Assembly: GCA_002068205.1 (NCBI GenBank)
Contig: MVZB01000190.1
Location: 1 to 6,698 of the forward strand
Length of the DNA: 6,698 nucleotides
Reading direction: 5' to 3'
Source: a candidate division BRC1 bacterium ADurb.BinA292
GTDB lineage: Bacteria > Sumerlaeota > Sumerlaeia > MVZB01
In this document: positions 1 to 5,465 of the stretch, piece after piece
Layout: each line of letters starts with the position of its first letter
Numbering within the stretch: the stretch's first letter is position 1
Translations under genes and position numbers: made by a program
The notes under the pieces: model-generated
Database searches by the model: none
What the model was told of the DNA's origin: nothing
The model's input: only the letters and a program-made list of their open reading frames with translations

Positions 1-481
1 ACTGGCGCCCGCCGGCGACGATCGGCGTGGAGAGATGGCCGGAGAAGTCGCGCAGGAAAAGCGAATTGGCAAACGAATTGTGCGCCGCGATCTTCTCCTC
101 GATCTCCTTCTGCGAGGGGAGATCGACGATGAAATTGAGAGGCTGGCCCTCGACCTCCTGATCGTCGCCGGGGCGGATCGCGATGCGGTAGACGAAGTTG
201 TCGGCGCGCAGGATCTTCCAGATCTGTTCGCGCAGGCGCTGCATCGCCTGCGGGTTGTTCGTCCGCAGCGCCTCGAGCGCCACCTGTTCCAGATCGCCGA
301 GGTTCTCGCCGCCGATTTCCTGATTGATCGAGGTGACCAGGTAGCGTTCGGTGATGTAGGTGCGCTTGCGCTGCTGGTAGTACTGGCGGTCCAGCTCGAC
401 CATCGCCAGGACGACGAGCAGCAGGTAGATCAGTGAGAAACCGATCAGGATACTGTTGCGCTTGAAAAAACGAACGATCAT
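1..481 (-). CDS. Membrane-anchored protein, N-terminal part (runs off left edge)
   Basis: Reading the minus strand from an ATG at 481-479 gives 160 codons open to the window edge, with G/C-rich third positions; the C-terminal part is missing. The protein starts with a short basic stretch (MIVRFFKRN), then a hydrophobic segment at about residues 11-28 (ILIGFSLIYLLLVVLAMV). A charged, probably extracytoplasmic region follows (LDRQYYQQRKRTYITERYL), then about 110 soluble residues of mixed helix and strand character. A single N-terminal anchor followed by an external domain is the usual start of a sensor histidine kinase or another signalling receptor, but no kinase, HAMP or CHASE signature is visible here, so that role is only an inference. 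No in-frame ATG, GTG or TTG lies between this start and the upstream TGA. The Shine-Dalgarno signal is weak. It is transcribed divergently from the phosphorylase gene. Confidence 0.8.
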   Translation of the reverse strand, partial: MIVRFFKRNSILIGFSLIYLLLVVLAMVELDRQYYQQRKRTYITERYLVTSINQEIGGENLGDLEQVALEALRTNNPQAMQRLREQIWKILRADNFVYRIAIRPGDDQEVEGQPLNFIVDLPSQKEIEEKIAAHNSFANSLFLRDFSGHLSTPIVAGGRQ

Positions 482-641
482 CGGGGCCAGTCCCGGTGCG
501 CGCGCGATGGCGAGGCGATCGGCCGGCGGCCCGCCGCCGAAGCGATTCGCGGGTCGGGTTGGCCACGGCGGTTCCGCGGCACCCCGTCATTCTGCCCGCG
601 ACCGTGGGCATTGCAACCTGTTTCGGCGAAAAGCCCGGTGA

Positions 642-677
642 ATCGGGGTCGGTATCGGGATCGCTATCGGGATCGAA
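642..677 (+). repeat. Triple 12-bp tandem repeat (ATCGGGATCGCT type)
   Basis: Three consecutive 12-bp units can be read: ATCGGGGTCGGT, ATCGGGATCGCT and ATCGGGATCGAA. Each unit is itself two related hexamers with a central TCG, so the array can also be read as six hexamers. It lies about 230 bp upstream of the phosphorylase start and about 160 bp upstream of the start of the left-hand gene. It could be a set of regulator sites spaced near one helical turn, or simple-sequence drift like the other intergenic repeats in the window. Confidence 0.6.
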
Positions 678-859
678 CCAGGCATGCGGAGAACGCATCG
701 CAACCACTGCACGCCCTACGCTGTGCGACGGTCCTCTCATAAGTCCTGCCCCGCTCGGAAAAACTTTGGATTGCGTTCATCCGCTTTCGTAGACTGGCGG
801 GGACTCCAACTCCCGTCACGCGTGGGGTGATGGAAGCCATGCCCAGACCGACCCCTCCG

Positions 860-882
860 CCCGCGCGGCCGCTCCGCGCGGG
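860..882 (+). promoter_or_regulatory. GC-rich hairpin in the phosphorylase leader
   Basis: CCCGCGCGG at 860-868 pairs perfectly with CCGCGCGGG at 874-882 around a five-base loop (CCGCT). All nine pairs are G-C, so the stem should be very stable in RNA. It ends six bases before the ribosome binding site at 889 and has no T-run after it, so it does not look like a standard terminator. It may influence translation initiation or mRNA stability; this role is an inference. Confidence 0.4.
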
Positions 883-888
883 GCATCT

Positions 889-896
889 GGAAAGGA
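889..896 (+). promoter_or_regulatory. Ribosome binding site of the phosphorylase
   Basis: GGAAAGGA lies seven bases before the GTG at 904. It is the signal that fixes this non-ATG start; no in-frame ATG in the leader has a comparable site. Confidence 0.7.
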
Positions 897-903
897 CCCG
901 ATC

Positions 904-3060
904 GTGACGCCTGCCGCCAACCCGTCGCTGGAAACCCATGAAACCGCGCTGCGCCTCGCCCAGGGCATCCGCAAGCTGGCTTACAACATCTGGTGGACCT
1001 GGAATCCCCGGGCGCAGGACCTGTTCAAGGCGCTGTCGGAGGAAGCCTGGATCACGTCGAATCACAATGCGATCGCGGTGATCAAGGCGCTGAGCACCGA
1101 TGAACTGGTGGCGACGCTCTACAGCAAGAAAATCCAGACGCTGGCGCGCCGGGTGATCGACGAATTCGAGAGCTATCTGGAGGACGAGAACACGTGGGGG
1201 GCGAAGCACTGCCCCGGCTTCGCGCAGCACCCGGTCGCCTATTTCAGCGCGGAATTCGGCATGCACGAGAGCCTGCCGGTCTACTCGGGCGGCCTGGGCA
1301 TCCTCTCGGGCGATCACATCAAATCGGCGTCGGACCTCGGCATTCCGTTCATCGGCATCACGCTGTTCTACCGCAACGGCTACTTTCAGCAGCATATCAA
1401 CGGCGAGGGGTGGCAGGAGGAATCGTATCCGGCGCTCGACCCGCATCACCTGCCGGTGGAGCTCGTCACCGACGCCAACGGCCAGCCGGTCGTCTGCAAG
1501 ATCCGGCTGACGCAGTCGGACATTACATATCACGCCTGGCGGCTGCAGGTGGGGCGCTGCACGCTCTACATGCTGGACACGCTGCGGCCCGAAAACGACC
1601 TGCACTGGCGCGAGATCACCGCGCGCGTCTACGGCGGCGACCAGACCACGCGCGTCTGCCAGGAATTGATGATGGGCGTCGGCGGGGTGCGCCTGCTGCG
1701 CGCGTTGGGGATCGATCCGGGCGTGTACCATATGAACGAGGGGCACTCCGCGTTTCTGCTGCTGGAGCTGATGCGCGAGCACGTCAAGGCCGGCGTGCCG
1801 CTGGAGAAGGCGCGCGAACTGGTGCGCGAGAAGGCGGTCTTCACCACGCATACGCCGGTGCCGGCCGGCCACGACCGCTTCAGCGCCGATCTGCTGCACC
1901 ATCTGATTCCCCATTGGCCCGAGGATCTGGGGCTGACAATGGAGCAGTTCATGGATCTGGGCCGGGTGCGGCCGGGCGACACGCATGAACCGTTCTGCAT
2001 GACGGTGCTGGCGCTGCGCCATGCGCGCCACGCCAACGCCGTCAGCGAGCTGAACGGCCGGGTCAGCCGCGAGATGTGGCGCGAGCTCTACGGCGCCACG
2101 CGGCAGGAGGACGTGCCCATCGGTCACATCACCAACGCCGTCCATGTGCAGGGCTGGATGAACCGCGTGACGTATGAGTTCTGGGAACAGAACCTGGGGG
2201 CGGAATGGCGGAAACACCTCAAGCAGGCCGACTTCTGGGAGAAGGTGGCCGATCCCAGGGTGCTGAGCGACGAAGCGATCTGGTCGCTGCGTTTCCGGCT
2301 CAAGCGCCAGATGATCGAGGCGATCCGCGTGCGGCTGCGCGATCAGATGCTGCGCATCGGCACGCCGGTCTCGCGCCATTACCAGCACGTGCTGATGCCC
2401 GATGCGCTGACGATCGGGTTTTCGCGGCGGTTCGCCACCTACAAGCGCGCGACGCTGCTGTTCGGCGACATCGACCGCGCCGCGGCGCTGCTGAACGACC
2501 CGCGCCGGCCGGTGCAGGTGATCTTCGCCGGCAAGGCGCACCCGCGCGACGACAACGGCAAGCAGTTGATCCAGAAACTGTGGCAAATCGCCAATGACCC
2601 GCGGTTTCTGGGCAAGGTGATCTTCCTCGAGAACTACGACATCCAGGTGGCGCGCTACCTGATCTCGGGGTGCGACGTCTGGCTGAACAACCCGCGGCGG
2701 CCGCTGGAGGCGAGCGGCACCAGCGGCATGAAAATCGCCGTCCATGGCGGCCTGAACCTGAGCATCCTGGACGGCTGGTGGCGCGAGGCGTATGACGGCA
2801 CCAACGGCTTCGCCATCGGCGAGGATCGCCATGCGCCCGACGTCGAACAGCAGGACGCCGAGGACATGCAGAACCTCTACCGCGTGCTGGAGCAGGAGCT
2901 GATCCCCATGTATTACGACCGCGACGGGATGAAGATTCCGCGCCAATGGATTCGGCGGATTCGCCGGGCGATGGTGACGCTGATCCCGCGATTCAACACC
3001 GACCGGATGGTTGCCGAGTACGCCGAGAAATATTACGGGGCGATCCCCAGCGAAGAGTGA
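904..3060 (+). CDS. glgP: Alpha-glucan (glycogen/maltodextrin) phosphorylase, complete
   Basis: The 718-residue product matches the divergent alpha-glucan phosphorylase group rather than the MalP/GlgP type of E. coli (about 800 residues). It cleaves terminal alpha-1,4-linked glucose from glycogen or maltodextrin with phosphate, giving glucose-1-phosphate in the cytoplasm, with pyridoxal phosphate (PLP) as cofactor. Residues about 11-110 fit the short N-terminal domain of this group (NIWWTWNPRAQDLF at 28-41). Core motifs follow in order: YFSAEFGMHESLPVYSGGLG at 113-132, NEGHSAF at 278-284, THTPVPAGHDRF at 315-326, GFSRRFATYKRA at 505-516, FAGKAHPRD at 541-549, and EASGTSGMK at 602-610, where Lys610 is the expected PLP lysine. 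The group typically has GTSGMK where classical enzymes have GTSNMK. All key motifs are intact. The start is GTG with a good GGAAAGGA site. No other glycogen gene is in the window, so it appears to stand alone. Confidence 0.96.
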   Translation: MTPAANPSLETHETALRLAQGIRKLAYNIWWTWNPRAQDLFKALSEEAWITSNHNAIAVIKALSTDELVATLYSKKIQTLARRVIDEFESYLEDENTWGAKHCPGFAQHPVAYFSAEFGMHESLPVYSGGLGILSGDHIKSASDLGIPFIGITLFYRNGYFQQHINGEGWQEESYPALDPHHLPVELVTDANGQPVVCKIRLTQSDITYHAWRLQVGRCTLYMLDTLRPENDLHWREITARVYGGDQTTRVCQELMMGVGGVRLLRALGIDPGVYHMNEGHSAFLLLELMREHVKAGVPLEKARELVREKAVFTTHTPVPAGHDRFSADLLHHLIPHWPEDLGLTMEQFMDLGRVRPGDTHEPFCMTVLALRHARHANAVSELNGRVSREMWRELYGATRQEDVPIGHITNAVHVQGWMNRVTYEFWEQNLGAEWRKHLKQADFWEKVADPRVLSDEAIWSLRFRLKRQMIEAIRVRLRDQMLRIGTPVSRHYQHVLMPDALTIGFSRRFATYKRATLLFGDIDRAAALLNDPRRPVQVIFAGKAHPRDDNGKQLIQKLWQIANDPRFLGKVIFLENYDIQVARYLISGCDVWLNNPRRPLEASGTSGMKIAVHGGLNLSILDGWWREAYDGTNGFAIGEDRHAPDVEQQDAEDMQNLYRVLEQELIPMYYDRDGMKIPRQWIRRIRRAMVTLIPRFNTDRMVAEYAEKYYGAIPSEE

Positions 3061-3073
3061 CCGTTTTGTAGCG

Positions 3074-3102
3074 GAGGGACGATTGGAGGCGCATCGTCCC
3101 TC
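3074..3102 (+). terminator. Perfect hairpin after the phosphorylase, possible terminator
   Basis: GAGGGACGAT at 3074-3083 is the exact reverse complement of ATCGTCCCTC at 3093-3102, giving a 10-bp stem with a nine-base loop, starting 13 bases after the phosphorylase stop codon. The position suits a terminator, but no T-run follows; the downstream bases are the TCGTCC repeat. Both arms contain the GGGACGA unit of the intergenic repeat family, so the hairpin seems to be made by two inverted repeat units. Confidence 0.4.
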
Positions 3103-3127
3103 GTCCTCGTCCTCGCCCTCGTAATCG
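3093..3127 (-). repeat. Purine-rich GGACGA intergenic repeat, copy A
   Basis: On the minus strand this reads as successive units TTACGA, GGGCGA, GGACGA, GGACGA, GGGACGA. Bases 3094-3116 are the exact complement of 5417-5439, a 23-nt match. It lies in the convergent gap between the phosphorylase and the SGNH hydrolase. It also aligns with copy B almost base for base with a one-base gap. Its inverted partner unit at 3074-3083 forms the hairpin arm. Confidence 0.8.
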
Positions 3128-3161
3128 CCACCAGCGACCCGCCTCAGGCCATGAACTCGGC

Positions 3162-3195
3162 TATCGGCTCTCGTCCTTCGTCCTCGGGACTCTCG
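3162..3195 (-). repeat. Purine-rich GGACGA intergenic repeat, degenerate copy A'
   Basis: On the minus strand the units are CCCGA, GGACGA, AGGACGA, GAGCCGA and TAGCCGA. It has the same orientation as copy A and lies about 35 bp from it in the same gap, but is more diverged. It may be a decayed second copy or part of one longer composite element covering about 3074-3195. Confidence 0.6.
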
Positions 3196-3223
3196 AAATC
3201 CCGCCCTTTGTGTCCCTGGCTGT

Positions 3224-3235
3224 GAGCCCGGGCTC
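3224..3235. repeat. 12-bp perfect palindrome after the SGNH hydrolase
   Basis: GAGCCCGGGCTC is self-complementary and lies about 25 bp past the SGNH hydrolase stop (minus strand). As an RNA hairpin it would leave only a four-pair stem around a CCGG loop, with a possible outer CTG/CAG extension, and no U-run follows. It might contribute to 3'-end formation, but the evidence is weak. Confidence 0.3.
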
Positions 3236-3259
3236 TTCAGCGACTCGTGATTCGCCTTT

Positions 3260-3892
3260 TCAGGGCTCGTTAAAATCGCCCAGATGCGGCCGGAGCGCAT
3301 CGGCGATGCGTTGCGCGATCACCCGGTAGCCGGCGGCGTTGGGATGCACGCCATCGGCCATCAGTTCGCGCTTGCTGAAGACGCCGCCCAGGATGTTGGG
3401 GACATACAGCGCCTGCGTCTGGCGCGCCAGGCGGCGATAGCGGGCGCCGAGGCCGCCGACCGGCGTCACGCCGCGCAGCCCGACGACGACGACCATCGCG
3501 CCGGCTTCCTGCACGCGGCGGACCAGCCGTTCCAACTCGTCGAACGACTCGTCCAGGTTCTGCCGGCGGAGCACGTCGTTACCGCCGAGCAGGACGATCA
3601 CGATGCCGGGCCGGAGCGCGAGCAGTTGATCATCGACCCGGCGGGCCGCGTCGGCGATCGTCTCGCCCGGGACGCCCAGGTTGAGCACCGGGCGCCCGAT
3701 CAGGCGGGCCAGTTCATCGGGATAGCTCGTGCCGCGCGGCGCGCCGGTTCCCGCCGTCAGGCTGTCGCCGAAGGCGACGATCGGGCCGGGGGGCGGCGGG
3801 CTGTTGCGAACTCGACCGGGTCGCGCGAACCACCACCCGCCGGCCAGCACCACGCCGGCGATGGCCAGCAGGATCACGGCGCGACGCTTCAT
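3260..3892 (-). CDS. SGNH/GDSL-family hydrolase, membrane-tethered or secreted (TesA-like)
   Basis: The 210-residue product is a compact SGNH hydrolase, the family of esterases, lysophospholipases and thioesterases that includes TesA. The four blocks are present: GDSLTAG at 42-48 with nucleophile Ser44; NLGVPGET at 71-78 with oxyanion-hole Gly73; GGND at 103-106 with Asn105; and DGVHPN at 180-185 giving Asp180 and His183 of the triad. The N-terminus is basic then hydrophobic (MKRRAVILLAIAGVVLAGGWWF), a signal peptide or anchor, followed by a proline-rich linker (SPPPPGP at 31-37), so the enzyme should act outside the cytoplasmic membrane. Length matches the family. The ATG start is preceded by a modest GGGAA site. 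It is convergent with the phosphorylase and points the same way as the small gene upstream, with a repeat-containing gap of 167 bp between them. The natural substrate cannot be read from the sequence. Confidence 0.93.
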   Translation of the reverse strand: MKRRAVILLAIAGVVLAGGWWFARPGRVRNSPPPPGPIVAFGDSLTAGTGAPRGTSYPDELARLIGRPVLNLGVPGETIADAARRVDDQLLALRPGIVIVLLGGNDVLRRQNLDESFDELERLVRRVQEAGAMVVVVGLRGVTPVGGLGARYRRLARQTQALYVPNILGGVFSKRELMADGVHPNAAGYRVIAQRIADALRPHLGDFNEP

Positions 3893-4010
3893 GCGGCGGT
3901 TCCCAGCAAAGTGGACAGCGGAATGGTGCGTCGAGGGCCGATCACGCGTTCCTCGTGAACGGATGGCTCATGACGTGGGAGAAAATTCCCGGGATACGCC
4001 TTTGCGGCCA

Positions 4011-4045
4011 TCACGAGGGCGAAGGACGGGGACGAGGGACGAATT
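4011..4045 (+). repeat. Purine-rich GGACGA intergenic repeat, copy B
   Basis: This copy runs TCACGA, GGGCGAA, GGACGGG, GACGAG, GGACGAATT. It shares the start ATCACGAGG and the end GACGAATT with copy C, and the interior GAGGGCGA...GGACGAGGGACGA with copy A. It lies in the gap between the SGNH hydrolase start and the stop of the small gene. Its purine-rich strand is the plus strand, opposite to both flanking genes. Confidence 0.75.
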
Positions 4046-4059
4046 TCAGATGTAGGGGC

Positions 4060-4296
4060 TTAATGGCCGCGGCGGCGCGCGATGCCGGGTGAGAACCGGT
4101 CATATTGCAGCCGGACGAGCGTCCGCGCGCGCAGGTCGTCATGGACCGACTCAAGACCGGCCAGGTCGTGCACGGGCGTGCCGCGCCCCTCCGTGTTCAT
4201 GCTCATGTCGGCCTCCAGGAAGGCCTCGTGTTCCGCGTCGCCGGAGATCAGGAACACTTCCAAGGGGTACTGTGCCTCGCCGTCGTGATAACCCAT
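4060..4296 (-). CDS. Small hypothetical protein, 78 residues, acidic N-terminal part
   Basis: I do not recognise this protein. The minus-strand frame has strong G/C third positions and a plausible protein composition, better than the competing plus-strand frames over the same bases. The N-terminal two thirds is acidic (GEAQYPLEVFLISGDAEHEAF, then ADMSMNTEGRGTPVHDLAGLE), and the C-terminus is basic (RFSPGIARRRGH). There is no signal peptide, transmembrane segment or cysteine motif. The ATG at 4296 is the only usual start before an in-frame TGA upstream. A GGAAAGGA site exists, but it lies about 12 bases from the ATG, further than ideal. It is divergent from the NIF3 gene and lies upstream of, and in the same direction as, the SGNH hydrolase. 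It is probably a real small cytoplasmic protein of unknown role, but a spurious frame cannot be excluded. Confidence 0.55.
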   Translation of the reverse strand: MGYHDGEAQYPLEVFLISGDAEHEAFLEADMSMNTEGRGTPVHDLAGLESVHDDLRARTLVRLQYDRFSPGIARRRGH

Positions 4297-4366
4297 CAGG
4301 TGCGCGGGTCCTTTCCTGCTCCCTTTAACGGAGCCGACGCGGTCCGGCTTGATCGCTGTTCACTCC

Positions 4367-4380
4367 CGGGGGTACCCCCG
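4367..4380. promoter_or_regulatory. 14-bp perfect palindrome, possible operator
   Basis: CGGGGGTACCCCCG is perfectly self-complementary and lies about 70 bp upstream of the small minus-strand gene and about 200 bp upstream of NIF3. The position between two divergent genes is where a dimeric repressor might bind. A chance palindrome in GC-rich DNA is also possible. Confidence 0.35.
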
Positions 4381-4530
4381 AGGCCGAATCGCTCTCTCCA
4401 TTGGATATGCTATCGGACCGGCGTCGTCAACGGAATAACGGAGCAGGGCCGAAAACCCTCACAACGGACCAGAGATGCAATGAAGGTAGCGCGGACGCGG
4501 GAGGGTGCCATAATGTAGCTCCGGGGTCGA

Positions 4531-4559
4531 TCACGAGGACGAGAGACGAGCGACGAATT
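4531..4559 (+). repeat. Purine-rich GGACGA intergenic repeat, copy C
   Basis: The units are TCACGA, GGACGA, GAGACGA, GCGACGAATT. The ends match copy B, but the interior is six bases shorter, as expected from loss or gain of one unit. It ends only five bases before the NIF3 ribosome binding site, so it is probably part of the NIF3 leader transcript. Confidence 0.75.
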
Positions 4560-4563
4560 CGGG

Positions 4564-4569
4564 GGAAGG
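4564..4569 (+). promoter_or_regulatory. Ribosome binding site that decides the NIF3 start
   Basis: GGAAGG lies six bases before the ATG at 4576 and directly abuts the GTG at 4570. The spacing favours the ATG over the longer GTG start. Confidence 0.65.
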
Positions 4570-4575
4570 GTGCGG

Positions 4576-5385
4576 ATGGGCAAACGCGCGGCGCGGGTGA
4601 TGGACGTGATGGCGGCGGTCGAACGGATCGCGCCGGCGGCTTTGGCCGCCGAGTGGGACAACGTCGGCCTGCAGGTGGGGCGGCGGCGCGATCCGGTGCG
4701 GCGGGTGATGACGTGCCTCGAGCTGACGCCGCCCACGCTGTCGGAGGCGCGAAGGCTCAAGGCCGACGTGATCGTGGCGCATCATCCGCTCCTCTTCAAG
4801 CCGCTCAAAGCGCTTGAGCTCGATTCCCCGAGCGGCCTACTGGTGGCCGGGCTGGTGCGGTCGGGCATGGCGCTGATCGCGGCGCACACCAACCTGGACG
4901 CGGCCGCCTGGAGCACGAACCACGCGCTGGCCGAACGCCTGGCGCTGGAGGTGGAGCGCCCGTTGTTCCCGCCGGCAAGCGGCGAGGTGGGCGGGCTGGG
5001 CCTGGTAGCGCGCCCGCGGCGGCCGGTCCGCTTCGCAACATTTATCGAACATGTTCGTAAGAGCTTGAATCTCAGATTCGTGCGGGTCTCCGGGCCGGAG
5101 CGCGACCGCGTCGAACGCCTGGCGCTGTGCACGGGGGCCGGCGGTTCCCTGCTCGGCGCGGCCGCCGGCCAGGCCGAGATTTTCCTGACCGGCGAAATCA
5201 AATACCACGAGGCGATCGAGGCGCATGCCCGCGGCCTGACGGTGATCGAGGTCGGCCATTTCGAATCGGAAGTCCTGATTGCGCGGCCGCTGGCCGAGCG
5301 GCTCGCGCGCGACCCCGTGCTCGCGGCGGCCGGCGTCCGCTGCCATGCCGCCGGCGAGGACTTGCAGCCGTTCCGTTACGCGTGA
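4576..5385 (+). CDS. NIF3/YbgI-family dinuclear metal-binding protein
   Basis: The 269-residue product belongs to the Nif3-like (YbgI, DUF34) family, which is widespread in bacteria and forms hexameric rings with a two-metal site. Its reaction is not firmly established; a GTP cyclohydrolase I-like activity has been proposed for some members. Family signatures are all present, counted from the ATG: AEWDNVGLQVG at 25-35, HHPLLF with His69-His70, AAHTNLDAA with Asp108, LTGEIKYHEA at 204-213, and GHFESE with His228 and Glu232. These match the metal ligands known from E. coli YbgI (two adjacent His, an Asp, and a His and Glu four residues apart). Length fits the short form of the family, without the inserted domain found in longer members. 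The start at ATG 4576 is chosen on ribosome-site spacing; GTG 4570 would add two residues. It is convergent with rtcB, with an 80-bp gap. Confidence 0.95.
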   Translation: MGKRAARVMDVMAAVERIAPAALAAEWDNVGLQVGRRRDPVRRVMTCLELTPPTLSEARRLKADVIVAHHPLLFKPLKALELDSPSGLLVAGLVRSGMALIAAHTNLDAAAWSTNHALAERLALEVERPLFPPASGEVGGLGLVARPRRPVRFATFIEHVRKSLNLRFVRVSGPERDRVERLALCTGAGGSLLGAAAGQAEIFLTGEIKYHEAIEAHARGLTVIEVGHFESEVLIARPLAERLARDPVLAAAGVRCHAAGEDLQPFRYA

Positions 5386-5394
5386 ACCCGCTAC

Positions 5395-5414
5395 CTCGCG
5401 GCGGAGGCTGCGAG
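5395..5414 (+). terminator. Short hairpin after NIF3, weak terminator candidate
   Basis: CTCGCGGC at 5395-5402 can pair with GCTGCGAG at 5407-5414 (eight pairs, one G-U) around a GGAG loop, ten bases after the NIF3 stop. There is no T-run; repeat copy D follows at once. The position is suitable, but the signal is incomplete. Confidence 0.25.
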
Positions 5415-5447
5415 AAGCGAGGACGAGGACGAGGGACGAGAGACGGA
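5415..5447 (+). repeat. Purine-rich GGACGA intergenic repeat, copy D
   Basis: The units are AAGCGA, GGACGA, GGACGA, GGGACGA, GAGACGG. Bases 5417-5439 are identical to the complement of 3094-3116 in copy A over 23 nt. It occupies the middle of the 80-bp gap between the convergent NIF3 and rtcB genes and directly follows the hairpin at 5395-5414. Confidence 0.8.
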
Positions 5448-5465
5448 GTTGGACGTAGGACCGGA

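Larger units (their letters stand above)
482..903. other. Divergent intergenic region upstream of the phosphorylase
   Basis: This 422-bp stretch separates two divergently transcribed genes and should carry both promoters. I see no convincing gene in it. It holds a GC-rich inverted repeat (524-530 against 533-539), a three-unit tandem repeat (642-677), a strong hairpin (860-882) and the phosphorylase ribosome binding site. A very weak promoter-like pair for the phosphorylase is TTGGAT at 766-771 and TAGACT at 790-795 with 18 bp between them; the match to consensus is poor and I give it little weight. Confidence 0.6.
4297..4575. other. Divergent intergenic region between the small gene and NIF3
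   Basis: This region of about 280 bp should carry promoters for both flanking genes. It contains a 14-bp perfect palindrome (4367-4380), repeat copy C (4531-4559) and the NIF3 ribosome binding site (4564-4569). I see no convincing sigma-70 promoter, RNA gene or riboswitch in it. Confidence 0.5.

Noticed and set aside
35..436. A 133-codon plus-strand open frame at the left edge
   Set aside because: The minus-strand frame has a start, a clear membrane segment and normal protein composition; the plus frame is its shadow.
496..792. A 98-codon plus-strand open frame in the gap before the phosphorylase
   Set aside because: It has a GTG start with no good ribosome site, runs through the 12-bp tandem repeat (giving ESGSVSGSLSGS) and has no recognisable protein features.
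3061..3259. A mobile element or transposon remnant in the phosphorylase/SGNH gap
   Set aside because: There are no terminal inverted repeats of element length, no transposase fragment and no clear target-site duplication; the inverted units are fully explained by the repeat family.
664..3300. An 878-codon open frame on the minus strand covering the whole phosphorylase gene
   Set aside because: It is the antisense shadow of glgP, kept open by the strong GC third-position bias. Its translation is rich in low-complexity Arg, Ala, His and Gln with no domain, while the plus strand has every phosphorylase motif.
4105..4518. A 137-codon plus-strand open frame over the small gene and the following gap
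   Set aside because: Its first half mirrors the minus-strand small gene, and its second half crosses the palindrome and noncoding gap with poor coding character.
642..5447. The short repeats as a CRISPR array
   Set aside because: Units are 6-12 bp and directly joined, with no 25-35 bp spacers and no cas genes.
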